Shown here piece by piece: positions 12,141 to 23,190 of a stretch of 64,000 nucleotides of DNA. The position numbers and the translations under genes are program-made. The notes beneath the pieces were generated by a model. It worked only from the letters and a program-made list of their open reading frames with translations, ran no database searches and was not told where the DNA came from. Each line of letters opens with the position of its first letter. Position 1 is the stretch's first letter. This DNA is from Pestalotiopsis fici W106-1 (taxonomy: Eukaryota > Ascomycota > Sordariomycetes > Amphisphaeriales > Sporocadaceae), in the NCBI RefSeq assembly GCF_000516985.1, contig NW_006917098.1, positions 1,736,001 through 1,800,000 of the forward strand, written 5' to 3'.

Positions 12141-12434
12141 TGCGATACTTTTATATCCGCGCTGGGGTACGGTCGGCTCTTAGACATACGATGTATCTGG
12201 GTCCATCGATGCCTTATTTTTAACTTTTGCGATAGGGACGGGGCATAAGAGCCATGCGGCTAGGGTAGCTCCTTGTTGTTTAGGCCGGCGGCAGTACTTA
12301 TTTATTTCTCGAGCCTTTTCAATGCGAAAACTTCCGGACTTCGATACACGGCGAAGAAAATATCGTAAGGCTGGAGGTATTTGGGTGATGATATGGGGGT
12401 AGGTCTCGGAATTATATTGAAATAAATAAATCTA

Positions 12435-12590
12435 ACCTGGGCCAATATATGAAGGGGAAGATTTCATCGAAGAAGCATAAAAAGATGTCGAAGTTGATCT
12501 CCTTAATCTGTGAAAGGGTGGTGCTAAAGAGCGAACTATATACCCGAGCAGGTGATTTGCGGTGGGTACTAATTACGTTCGTGCAACAAT
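12435..12590 (+). repeat. Dispersed repeat, copy 1
   Basis: Diverged direct copy of 35068-35224. Both begin around cctgggccaa, keep blocks such as atcga(g/a)gaagcata, and share the exact run gcaggtgatttgcggtgggt. Each copy lies near a HET gene. The identity of the element is unknown. Confidence 0.6.
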
Positions 12591-12799
12591 AAAAATACAG
12601 GTGGGGGTGTGTGTTACGTTGGTTTTCCACCCTTTCAAAATAACGCATTAGGCATTTTCAAATAGCTGTAACATAGTATTATTTATTGTAAGTAAAGCTG
12701 TGTAAGCGAGAGTTTAATAATTGCTTTTATAATATTGTTTTCCCTAGAATTGCAAATTAAACGGGCAAAATATTCGCAAAATACCTCTACGCCCAAGGC

Positions 12800-12920
12800 A
12801 TTCCGGAGCCTCGTCAGGCTGTACGCCTTGGTGGCAATGCTGCAGCTGCATGCTGAGACATGCAAGACTGAAAGAGCCTTACAGCGGGACAAAGATGCGC
12901 CGAGCTGGAATGTTGGCGAA
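12800..12920 (+). repeat. Local repeat, less mutated copy (second copy 13555-13655)
   Basis: Shares blocks such as ccttggtggc, agcctta and agcggga with 13555-13655. Several differences are CpA to TpA or TpG to TpA changes in the second copy, the pattern left by RIP. Source element not recognised. Confidence 0.5.
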
Positions 12921-13734
12921 TCAGGTATATCTCCAGGCCTTGCTATGGTAAACCAGGATCCGGCGTTTTTAAACTTAAGTGGGTAGTTTTTGGGAGGGCA
13001 CATAGGATCAACGATTACTAAGCTGTTACTCTATGCCTTAGCGAGGATTATGTAACGACTATACTACGGGTTTCTAGAATAAACCTGAAGTATAAGGGGT
13101 TTTGGGGTTTATGCTAACAGGGTACGATAGCCTAGAAATAAATATTGAGCAATGAGTAACAAAGGTGAGATGATTGAACTAAGTATCACAAGTGTGTCGT
13201 CAAAGCGTATTAAGTGCTTCACCTATGGGTAGGATAGATGCTTAGATTGATCACTGAGGTAATGACTGTCTATGTAGGAAATCCTTCTGTAGTATATATC
13301 CATTCATTCCCTCACTGATGTTCCTTCTGATCGGCTCATGTCCATGACTGTTCACTGGTAATCAGTGAAAACCACTAATCACTATTGCTATCCCTTGGTC
13401 TCCTGCCAGGGCCGGTGTTCTATACTTGGCCACTGTCGTTAGCTAACAGAGGTGGCTAGGACTTTGTTTATTTTTTTTCTTGCGGCCTTCGGTGCTGAGC
13501 CCCTTATTCCATTCTTAAGTACCAACACATTTGTTTGTCGTATGCAAGGGTGCATGCTCATAACAGTTAGGCCAAATACCTTGGTGGCTATGCTACACCT
13601 GCATTATGAACACAGCCTTATAGCGGGATAAACATGCGTCTGGCAGGCATATTAGTGAATAAAGAAGCAACTCGGAAAATCATGCCTAAATAGCCTTAAT
13701 TCGCCGTAACCCAGTTTTGCTCGGCGCTAAACCG

Positions 13735-13779
13735 CCCCCCCCCCCCCCCCCAAAAAAAAAACGAAGGGAGGGGGGGGGG
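13735..13779. repeat. C17-A10 tract followed by G10 tract
   Basis: Runs of 17 C (13735-13751), 10 A (13752-13761) and 10 G (13770-13779) face each other and could form a hairpin, i-motif or G-quadruplex. The block sits directly at the truncated 3' end of the NLR sequence. Confidence 0.6.
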
Positions 13780-13791
13780 GTGTGTGTTTTA

Positions 13792-14259
13792 TCAAGAGCC
13801 TCGAGATGAGTCAGCTGACCCTTGTCGTACTGCAGCGGACATATTGCCATCGAGCGTGTGCATGAACGTCCCAGTCATCACATTCCAGATTTTGACAGTC
13901 TTACTGTCTGATACTGATGCTAAATACTGACTGTTGGGCGAGAAAATCACTTTGGCAGCAGGACCACCATAGCCTCCAAGCGTCAACAAGTGGCTACCGG
14001 TGGCTGCGATCCATAATCGGATCATGCCTTCATCTGTTGCTGAAGCTAGAAGCTCACCATCTGGCGAAAATGCAAGGTCGCTCACATAATCGTGCTGACC
14101 TTCAAGCGTTTGCAAGTATGGATCCCAGCGAGCCTTTACACCCTGGACTTGATTGAGACTGGGCAGGCGTTGGCTCCAATACCTTTGGCGCAGTTCGCTT
14201 GCGACTGGAGAGAACAACAATAAAGCTCCATAACTTTGTAACGGCGCGCGTTCAACGAT
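13792..14259 (-). pseudogene. Orphaned NLR segment downstream of the TGA: linker and two WD40 blades
   Basis: In the same frame as the NACHT exon, directly after the TGA at 14262-14260. It reads the usual NLR linker (APLQSYGALLLFSP, then LRQRYW) and two WD40 blades (HDYVSDLAFSPDGELLASAT and VIFSPNSQYLASVSD with TVKIWNVMTG). It then loses homology and stops at 13792 beside the homopolymer block. Not translatable from the NLR start without passing the TGA. Confidence 0.75.
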
Positions 14260-17200
14260 TCATCCAAAGCTTAATATGATCCTATTGGCATCATTCAAGA
14301 AATTGACAATCTCTGACGGTGTGTCGGAAAAGCGCTAGGTATAACAGTTAGCTTAGAATATCCTGTGTGTTCCTTACAAACCTTGAATAGCTTGGGCAGC
14401 CTCCTAACGGCGCTCGTTCCAATGGAGAGATGTCCAAGAAGCGACAAAACTTCAAGCCAGTGAAGAAAATCTTGAAAAAGGAATGTGTATACATAGTTTT
14501 CAGGTGACCGCTCACTGCCTTCTACGTGATATATCCAATAAAGGCAAGCGTATCCGAGATGGGCAGGTATGCGTTGATTCATAATCTTCTCATCGACTGC
14601 GCCGGGAGTTGCATCTAATTTCTGTATGTCACAGATATCCTGTTTTAGCTCTGCTGTCATGAGTAGAACACATTTTGCGGCCAGCAAAGCGTGTATATCT
14701 GCTGCTTCTACTTGGTCGTTATCGGGCCCAAGATTCTCTTGGTCGAGGAGGAAATCGCTGAATGACTTATGGAGCACACGCATTGGCTTTTGAGAATCAG
14801 TAGGGATGTCCAGCACTGCGTGCAACTCCGGAAGCCACCAGTAGACGTCGTCCATATCTAGATCGAGAAGTGCAACGAGTGCCGGAGCCGGGAGTGGTGC
14901 AGCGAGAAGAGTAAGAGCGTACAAGAATAGCAGCTGGCGACTAGACTCCCCATTTTTGTTTCCGAAGAACAATTGGCTAAAAATGGGATCGTACATTTGG
15001 TGGAGTTGAGACTTGTTTTCCTCACATTGCTTGAACCAAAGCTTCAGCTGTCTCTCGGGGTCTCGAGGGTGCTGCTCATCGTAAACATACCGGCAAAGAG
15101 TTGCAGCATAGATGAAGAGTGGTTCGGGCTTCGTAGCCAGCTCTACCAGTGGCTCAAGAGCTTCGACTATTTCTGAAGCCGACCTACTGGCGAGCAACAC
15201 GCGTAAGAGGTTGCGGTCCGTAGTAATTCCAGGCAATTTCGAAAGTAAGGTCAGAATCTGCGAGGTATGTTCAGGGCGCTCACACTCGTCTAGAGCGTCG
15301 ATGATAATCACCATGGGCACTTCGCTCGTATTGGCAGGAGGCAATTGTCCTAGAGGAGACCACAGGAGCTTCTCGAATTGTGCGGCAAGACCCTTCTTTT
15401 CTACTGCATCTCCGTCAAGATCACCAAGAGATGTTCTAAGACAATTTTTGAAAGAAGGTATAGCATCGGCTAACTGCATGGCAAGAGTCGCAAATAACCG
15501 ACTGGTGTCGTTACGACCCTTCTCTCCTCTTTTGAAGAAGTAGCCAGCAGCTAGACGCTTGTTCTTGGTAAAGGAATCAGCGACAGTCCGCATGATGGTC
15601 GATTTACCGGTCCCTGCCGGGCCGACAAGCCAGAAGATAGACTCGCCAGAGTCTTGGTCGGCCCAAGCAGAGATCGCTTGCCGGATGCGAAGCCGAGTAT
15701 CGCTCACGCATCTCGGGCTGTCTCCAACGTCTACACTATCGTAGCGTGCTTTGTGAACGGTGTGAAGGTCTAAAGGGCGATTCTCTAGCATTTGACTACT
15801 CCTCTATTAATAGACCCTCCGCATAATAATGAAACGTTGCCTACTTGGTGCGCTTGTGCTCTTCGAGATGCTCAGTTGACACATCGAGATGCTTCTTCGA
15901 GGCTTGTAGTTGTTCCTTTGCGACTAGAAGCAACGATCGTATGTCAATATCTTGCCTACGCCTTTGACATAAGAAACTATAAGTACACGATGCTCAATGC
16001 TATGACTTGGAAGCACAAGCGTGATTCTCTCCCGACTATTGTGACGAATAGCATCTCACCACGAATTGACTAGTCATGAAATTTACTCACTAGGCACCAA
16101 CTGCGGAATTGGTTTCTCCTGCAAAACTCGATCTGGTCGTACGTACGACAAAAGTTCTTTCGCAAATGCCGCCGCCGCGTATTCTTGCCACATCTTATTC
16201 TTGTGTGAGTCGGCATAGTCGCAAATACCACGTATCACAAGAGAAGGGAAGTCTTGCAACCCCGCAGCCTCCATCTCAAAACATAATGCTCCGAGTTCTT
16301 TGCTTAACCGGTCGCGTGTTGTACCATGCTTGATGACCTGGTTTCCAGAGGCGATGGTCCCGTAGTAAATAACGGGATCTGTGTCGTCTCTCTCGTCTCG
16401 TTGCACAGTCCGAGTACGATCACATTCCTCACACGTCGACCCCGCGTCGATATGATCATACTCTGCCAGATACAGGCAATCATGAATTGCACCCTGGTAG
16501 CTGAATTTCTTCTTTGCTTTCTTGGGGACTTTGGTGACAAGGTCATCTAAAAACTGAGGGATTCGACTCTCTTCAATCATATGTTTGGCCTGTAGACGGG
16601 CCAGCGCAGTCAGGAGGGTTTGGGGTGGCGCATTGAGAGACCCAGTACGTTGGAACTCCCCGTCCTTTACTATTTTCCCTCGATCATATTGTATGATGCC
16701 TCCGTTAGTTCTATCAGGTTGGCTAACCACAATATCGCCAAGTCGTATATCATGTATTCGTGACGGTGCTCCACCTCCAATGCCGACCATGAGATCAAAC
16801 CGTATCGACTTAAAGGTTCGCAACAAGTCTTTGGCGACCGTGGCAGCGGTCGTTGTTCCATAAGTTCCTGCAGGCAGACATGCGATAACGACGTTATGCC
16901 CCTGAATCTGGCCCAAGGTATAACTGTTATGATCGGCTGGATCCTGTTCTGGAATCTCTGGGTGGGTCTGATCGAGCATCAACTCCACGGCGGCCATTTC
17001 CAACGGAAGAGCACACACCAAGCCTACCGTATACTCTTCTGGTGCAATTCCAGGTACCTTATCAGGCATGTCAACGGCGCGCTTATGTTTGTGAGGCTGA
17101 GATTCCGGGACGCCATCGTCTAAGTACATGTCCAAATTAGTCTGGAACGTTGGAAGCCGCAGAGTTCGAAGACTTACGAGTCTTTGGTCCTTCACTACCC

Positions 17201-17280
17201 TCGAGTCCGCTGCGCATGATCGATTGTGCGCTTGTCATGTCGTTGCTATCAACTTTTGCATTGGCGTTCGTTTTGGGCAT
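14260..17280 (-). CDS. NLR-type STAND protein: PNP/UDP-phosphorylase domain plus NACHT, ended by a premature TGA
   Basis: Fungal NLR with an N-terminal purine-nucleoside-phosphorylase-like effector domain and a NACHT NTPase. Exons join in phase: 17280-17178, 17119-16091, 15923-15845, 15795-14382 and 14334-14260, about 899 aa. The PNP part has YTVGLVCALPLEMAAVE, MVGIGGGAP, and FEMEAAGL / GICDYADSHKN near its end. A charged helical linker (EQLQASKKHLDVSTEHLEEH) leads to NACHT with Walker A GPAGTGKST and Walker B IIIDALDECE. The frame ends at a TGA (14262-14260) exactly where the family normally continues into the linker and WD40 repeats. Those repeats follow directly in frame, so the stop looks like a recent nonsense change. 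All introns are intact. It could still make a PNP-NACHT protein without a sensor, or be a young pseudogene. Confidence 0.8.
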
Positions 17281-17745
17281 GATTGAGCAGCATCAGGTCA
17301 TCGCATGAAGCCGACAAGGCGGTGCTTCCGCATTTCAACTGCAGGACTCATGTCTGGCTTTCGGGAGCAAGAAGCGAAGCGGGGTTACATTTGGCGGATT
17401 ACCGCCCCCCAACAGTCATTCATTGTCGCTTGTCTTACTTCCTTGTCTGCTAAAGTCCCAATGGGCCTTGAGAGCCCGACGCCTGCCGCGTTTTTAAGCA
17501 GTGAACACAGTATGCATATAGTTAGTAAGCCCCGCCGGCGCCAAGATTTTAACAATCACGTACAAAATCGACTACTTGAAGTTGAGCAAGGATACGCACG
17601 CAACGCTTCTGGCCCAACACGTCATGAAGTTTGGCAATATGTCCATTGCGGCACGACAGGGGTCTGCTGACTTTTTCCGTTACCATAATCGAGACCCTAC
17701 TTTTTGACGTTGTCTACCGCCCCGTATTTAGGTTCCGTTATAATA

Positions 17746-18509
17746 TACCGTACCGGGGTGGGGTGGATTTGGGAAACAATGATTGTTCAGGTGACAATCA
17801 TTATTGGGCAAACAAGCAAAGTTTTGGTGGCAGGCACGTGACTTTATTAGGTGGCCTGTAAAAAAAAAAAAAAACTAATCCCACTATACAGAATATTGGG
17901 ACCTGGTATTATAACCTGTTTTTTTTTTACTAGCAAGAAAAAGAAATACACACTTAATTTAAACTCACGGTTTACGATTACGGGTTTACAGTTTTACGGT
18001 TCTACTACGGGGTCACGATTGCATATTTGGAAGTAATTTATTGCAATTTATTAAATCCAAAGAAGGGGTGGAAGTCACGATCCAGATCAGAAGTGGCCAG
18101 CCAGTACAGCAGCGCATACAGCGCATACAGCGCATACAGCCCATATAGCCTATACAGCCAGTTCTACAGCCAGTTCTACAGCCAGTTCTACAGCCAGTTC
18201 TACAGCCAGTTTCCAGTCCAGTTCCCAGTCCAGTTCCCAGTCTAATTCCCAGTCCAGTTCCCATATAACCAGTGCAGCGTTAATTGTAATGCAGTCAATT
18301 ACCATACAGTCATACGTACGGTCAGTTAATCGTAACTTTTCTTTTCTCTAAGTCGAATGCAGCTGGCAAAAAAGTCCAATAGGTGATAGTCCCTAGCTGG
18401 TGACGGCTGAAAGTCAACAATGATTGTCAGACCAACAATGATTGTCAGCTCAATAATGCTTGTTGGCTCTAACAATCATTGTCCAGAACCGGGGTTTTCC
18501 GCTACGGTA
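17746..18509. mobile_element. MITE-like element with terminal inverted repeats (non-autonomous)
   Basis: The left end TACCGTACCGG (17746) is matched in inverted orientation by the right end, whose complement reads TACCGTAGCGG (ending 18509). The match continues inward as a G-rich stretch and then ACAATGATTGTT. Palindromic ACAATGATTGT subterminal motifs recur at both ends (17776-17800, 18417-18483). It is about 764 bp with no transposase. TA dinucleotides flank both ends, so a TA target site is possible but the exact boundary is uncertain. Confidence 0.5.
18108..18262 (+). repeat. Minisatellite with three successive unit types
   Basis: Units of about 10 bp (cagcgcata, about 3 copies), then 12 bp (cagccagttcta, 4 copies), then 12 bp (gtccagttccca, 3-4 copies). 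The 12-bp units are open in several frames on both strands, but no start context or neighbouring exon supports coding. Confidence 0.7.
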
Positions 18510-19192
18510 TGCAGCCGGAAAACCGTTTAGAACATCACAATAGACACTCCGCTTGCCGTTGTTGGACCCTTTTTTTTTTTTTTTTTTTCCATCTTGGTCA
18601 GCCTCAAGATTAATGCGGTGTCATTTATAAAAAATCGGTCAAAAGCAAATACGTGAGTAAAAAGACTGAAGGTGTGTGGCCACTCTAGCATCTGCCATTA
18701 AAGCTTCGAACTTTTGCAGTTTGCGAGGTTGTTGCTAGTTAGCAATTTAGTTAATTGTATATTACTTTATACGCTGAGGGACGATTGATATTAGGATGAA
18801 TGATAACAGGGAGGAGAATGCGCCTTCTTCCCATCAAAGTTTCTCGATGGCTTTATCAAAATTCACTATTGATTCGAGAGATCCTCATTATATTTAGAAA
18901 GGGACTTGGAATATATAGTGATTGCTGTAATTGAAATGAGTCGGACGATGATCTGCGGTCATGCATGCAAACGTGATGCATTTCAGTTGCGGCACAAGGG
19001 ATGCCATTGATTTCTTTTCTATTTCACCTAAGCTAATGTGTGAAATGGAATAAAAACCAGTATTTTATTCTGAATAGCTACAAAAGAGAGATGCTAAAGA
19101 GCACCCCGATAAACCTGAGCTGACAATGTGCCGTAGATATTATGTACGCGAGCGTGACATCTACAGGCTTGATTTTGAAGATCATGCTCTAC

Positions 19193-21363
19193 CTAAAGGA
19201 TAAAAATTGATCGTCTAGGGAAATGCGCGTGGAGCCTATCCGAGAAAGCAGTGAAGTCCCATTCCGAATCGCTCGGTACTTGGTAGCTTGCAACACGGTA
19301 GAAGATGTCGGGCAGGTGTGGAGGTTGATATAAAACGAGGCCTGCCACAATTACTTCGGCAAGGTTGTCGTCATCTGTTTGGTGTATAATTGGGAGAGCA
19401 AAGAAGGAGCCTGTGGCTTGCTCCAATGCCACCCTGGTCCTTGAACATCCCGTAATATCACCCCCTTGACATAGCTCCATGACCACATTGTCAAGATAGG
19501 AGACAATCTTGTTTCCTTTGTCGTCTTCCTCATCCCAACGTATTTCTTCCATGCCAGAGCTTTCCCCAAAATGTTTGAGTGAGATATGATTTGGAAGGGT
19601 GTCCTCATCTCTCTCCGTGAGTTCAAGGAGATGGCCACTGATCCGGACAGAACCGCCCTGAAGCCGACCAGTCGCATTGCTTTTGTCCTCTAAGGGCAGG
19701 TAGACTGTATCGACTGAGCAGCAATAGTGGGGTGCGATAAGCGGCGTTGTGGGACTCTGACCATCAGAATCATCTTCGAGGGTTATGGGCCCGTCAAGCG
19801 ACATCCAGCTCCATGAAGGGGCTTTGTAATCCAATGAACGAAACGTCTCACCTCCGCAATATCGATACCATAGGAGTGCTCGTGGGAGGTGGCATCTCCA
19901 CATACCAGCAGTGTATTGACTTTCGATATTGTGAAATTCCCCAAACATTTTTGAGATACCAGAAAAGGCAATAACCCGATCTTCCGCTTCCTTAGTTAGC
20001 TTCGTCTTGGCATACTGCTTAATCAGGTCCCACCAAAGCTTCTGAGCAAATTGAGGAGATTGTAGTGTTTTCGAGACTTTACCCTTCATTGTCTCCGCAT
20101 CTGTAATGCCAATGGCAGATTTGAAAGCGATTGAACCAGAAATCCCATCCGGAAAGGTCTCACACGCCAGCTTTTCGCAACAGTGCCACCAAAGCTGCAT
20201 ACGCCCGAATATGAGTGAGCGTTTTGCGAGATACCATTCCTGGAAGACCCATGCACGCTTGCGTAGTGGACAAGCTTTGATATCGTCCTCAAATGACCTA
20301 TTGCAAACCAAGCGAAGTGTCGTTTTTTCCCCATTGCCACCGGTGAGAGTGATACATAGAGGCAATGTGAGATCGGTATTTCTGGATTGGAGGCTTGGTT
20401 CTGCAGAGTTTGCTGATCCAGCCATGCACAGGCTCAGCACTGCGTTTCCATACACAGAACCCATCTCTGAAGCTTGCTCCTGCCAGTCTGCTTGGTCACC
20501 CTGCATGATGCAAAGTGAATCGATCCAGATAAAACGGAATCCTAATTTCCAACAAGCTGAAATGGCTTCTTTGAATGTCGCTGGGAGATCTGCTACTTTG
20601 ATTTTATCCTGGAGTTCATGTTCGTTATCGACGGTCAACTTCTTTAACAGCCTAGGATCCCCCCAACAATGAGATACTGCAACATAGTCGATCTTCTTTT
20701 TTGGTGGCAGCTCCCTAGGAAGCACAAGCCTTCCAAAATCTTTGTTAAGAATCTGGACTAGCCTCTTCGGTCGGAAGTCTTTCTTCGCCAGGGTGCATTC
20801 TGCGTGATTCTGCAGACAATCTCTGACCCAGCTCTCCGCCAAGGTAGCTAACTGCGAGTCGGGAAAGTCAGAGGCAGCTGGTGGAAAGCAACGTGTGTAT
20901 TCTAGTTGCATAAGTTAGATTTCGAGGGCATGCAGGTCATGTAGATCATGCTGTAAGTCATACCTGCATTGTTGGTCGCAAAGAAACGCAACCCAAGAGG
21001 GCCTGGAAGCCCATATCTGATTATCATCCACAAGATGGTTTGCTCCCCGTAGTAGAAAAGAAAACCGAACTGTTTCCCCAGGTTTTCAGACAGATTCTCG
21101 AGCGCTTGCGATCCAATACTGTATCCGATCCATGTACAGATATAGCACTTACGTTGCGCATCTAAGAAGTCTCCTTTGGGTTGTAGGATATCAACACAAT
21201 GTTTTGCCTCTGAGAAGGCGCGGGCGGTCGCGTCGCGACAAGAATGACAAAGGTCAAGGGCTCTTGAGACTGGTTCCATTGTTGATGCTGCGTCTTGGCA
21301 TAAGAACTCGTATCTTTGGTCGCGATGAATGAAATGCGTGTAAAAGGGAAGCATGAAGACCAA
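19193..21363 (-). CDS. HET-domain protein, about 702 aa, two exons
   Basis: Heterokaryon-incompatibility type protein. Exon 1 is 21363-20964 and exon 2 is 20901-19193, joined in phase 1 (NNA-E-YTRCFPPA). A later start at 21279 (MEPVSRALDLCHSCRD) is equally possible and would put the LCHSC Cys motif near the N-terminus as in many HET proteins. The HET motifs are YVAVSHCWG, then FIWIDSLCIMQGD, then YGNAVLSLCMAGS, and CPLRKRAWVFQEWYLAKRSL. The C-terminal third (KAPSWSWMSLDGPI onward) is typical of this large family. The frame is intact. It lies beside the MITE-like island and the NLR, which makes this stretch an allorecognition-gene neighbourhood. Confidence 0.86.
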
Positions 21364-22053
21364 GGCTCTGTCGTCTTACGCGGACCTTTCCTTTTAGTAG
21401 CAATGCCTCGGCATGATATCCCCCCACACAGCCATTATCTAGGTATATATTAGTACATATGTCGCTGCATATTTCTGTGGATCTGTATTTACCTAGGGGA
21501 GCGCGAGACAATCTCATAGCCCCGTTGGTGGGCGAATCAGCTTGTGGATTCGACACGTACCGTAAGCTGAAAAGGCGAACCGCCTCTGCGGAAAAATTAG
21601 TATAGCTGAACTAGTACACGTGTACGCCTATCAACATCCTAAGTTTGACAACCGCAGCGGCCCGACGCGCGCCTCGCTTGCCATGTCATCGCGCAACTTA
21701 AGGCTCTGTTCGTGGCCCACACCACCGCGCTCGCTGGTCGAATCGCTCCAAGGTGGGAAGTAGAGAATCTGGGGCTTGACTTCACCACATACGGAGTACT
21801 TGGTAATAACCATTAGTACTTGTTAGTATTCTTAACTGACTTGCATAAATATTGGATTATTGGGTATTATTAGTGTGTTGTATTGATTTATGTTTTGTAT
21901 CTCTAAATTGTACGCATTGCAGGCTTATTGTGGATCATAGATCCCATGCACCAGGGTGTGCTTGAGCACGCTGATCAACCCCATAGTGTTCAGGAACAGC
22001 CAGATCGGTTTACAACGGTATCAGGCAATAACGATTCATGTAGATTGGCTTCA

Positions 22054-22221
22054 CCATCCAGATGGATTTCACTTCGTACAACCGGTGACGGCAAATAGAT
22101 CTATATTTAACGTCTCGTGCAAAGGGAATATTTCCCTTCGCACGATGACCTGTAGATAACGCCTGACGGCGTTCGGATGCTAGCATCCGTTGGCCACGCT
22201 ATGGCTGTGGTGGCTAGCCAA
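22054..22221. repeat. Cluster of five consecutive palindromes/hairpins
   Basis: 22054-22065 (CCATC/GATGG arms); 22115-22145, a 31-bp palindrome with one mismatch pair (arms TCGTGC plus AAGGGAAT); 22158-22173 (AACGCC/GGCGTT, loop TGAC); 22174-22189, a perfect CGGATGCTAGCATCCG; and 22190-22221 (TTGGC/GCCAA outer stem with inner CCAC/GTGG pairing). Could be a decayed foldback element, a structured RNA or a binding-site cluster. Confidence 0.6.
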
Positions 22222-22490
22222 CCAATTTATACTACATATCTATCTAGATGCCGTCCTCGTACGAAACCGCAAATCCTATTATTCCAACAACTCATCCGTT
22301 TGCAAATGAAAACTTACTAGTAAGATATCTTTATTTTGCGCGCATTCGCATTATTACGATCATGTGTGCTTATGGCCAAACTTTTGCAGGTGTTGTCATA
22401 AAAATGCTGTTAAATTATAGGATGTTATGCCCCCAATGATTGCCAACAAGGAACGGCAAGCGGGCCGTAACGGATCAACCTCCATCACGG

Positions 22491-23065
22491 ATATGCGCGC
22501 ACCAACAACCAACGTGCCGATACACTACTGCCTGGTAGGTACGCATCCGTGAAGTCGAAGCGCCGAGTAAAGCAGGGAAGCAGGGCCAAGCAGGGCCCCT
22601 TGGCCCCCAATATGCAAAAGCGCGGAACACTTGCCAAGAACGATTCCCAATGCATTTGTGGGGAGGTCGAAAAGACCGAGACAATACCATAGCACATAGA
22701 AGAAGATGCACATTATCATCAGAAAGGCACTGTACCCACCTGCCGGCATTCAGTATCACTCACATCATCAAATGCAAGTCATGAGCAAGATAGTACTTTA
22801 CTGACTTGTTGAGTAGATGACCGGGATAAGTCACTTGATTGGCCCTTCCTCCCCACTTCAAAAGAGGCAACGGCAGTCGACGAGCTTACAATCATGTCGT
22901 GTGCTACACGGCACTACATACGTACTGCACAATAAAAGGCGGTAGCCAGATTATTTCCAGCAGTTTCTGACGCCGCACTTTCCAGGCTTTTTGTTTTAAC
23001 TTATATCACCTTTCGAGCATCGTCCAACGAAATAGCCATCCTCAAATCGACACATCAATTTCACA
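22491..23065 (+). repeat. Segmental duplication copy A (of the hydrolase promoter)
   Basis: Matches 25737-26165 in blocks. The blocks include caccaacaaccaacgtgccg, aagcagggcccc, gcggaacacttgccaagaac and the cttatatca-ctttcgag-atcgtccaac block just before the hydrolase start. Relative to copy B it lacks about 200 bp after the first block and has extra sequence (about 22660-22985) before the last. Confidence 0.75.
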
Positions 23066-23076
23066 CTCTATTTGCT

Positions 23077-23190
23077 ATGGCCGACGAAAAGTTCAAGTTC
23101 GTTGGTACCACCGTACCGCCCGGTGCAAGAACGGCCATTGTCCAAGCTGAGTGGGCTGGGGATAATCAAGGAAACAAAGAGGCAGAGTGA
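23077..23190 (+). CDS. Possible 37-aa ORF downstream of promoter copy A
   Basis: ATG at 23077 (MADEKFKFVGTTVPPGART...) to TGA at 23190, placed where the hydrolase start lies relative to promoter copy B. The sequence is not similar to the hydrolase. It may be a chance ORF or the stump of a gene once driven by copy A. Confidence 0.2.
   Translation: MADEKFKFVGTTVPPGARTAIVQAEWAGDNQGNKEAE

Larger units (their letters stand above)
12141..13791. other. AT-rich non-coding island with decayed repeats
   Basis: About 1.65 kb with no credible gene. It contains a dispersed repeat copy (12435-12590), a diverged direct repeat pair (12800-12920 and 13555-13655) and a C17-A10-G10 homopolymer block at its right end. 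Base composition is much more AT-rich than in the surrounding genes, consistent with repeat-induced point mutation or old transposon debris. Confidence 0.5.
17281..19192. other. AT-rich intergenic island
   Basis: About 1.9 kb without a credible gene. It holds the upstream region of the NLR, a MITE-like element (17746-18509), a minisatellite and long poly-A and poly-T tracts. Bases 17606-17645 share a block of about 30 bp (ccaacacgtcatgaagt plus flanks) with 25612-25650, a further small dispersed repeat. Confidence 0.45.
21364..23076. other. Long non-coding stretch with hairpin cluster and promoter-duplication copy A
   Basis: About 1.7 kb with no credible gene. It holds the HET upstream region, a run of perfect or near-perfect palindromes (22054-22221) and a diverged copy (22491-23065) of the segment upstream of the alpha/beta hydrolase gene. 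Confidence 0.45.

Noticed and set aside
12735..12986. 83-aa plus-strand ORF in the AT-rich island
   Set aside because: Overlaps a repeat that exists in a second, RIP-like mutated copy. No start context or conserved motif, so treated as repeat sequence.
18027..18264. ORFs with YSQF or TGCR repeats over the minisatellite
   Set aside because: Open frames on both strands result from 12-bp tandem units; no gene structure around them.
22475..22759. Overlapping minus-strand ORFs in duplication copy A
   Set aside because: The block is a copy of a promoter segment; the ORFs are not preserved in copy B.
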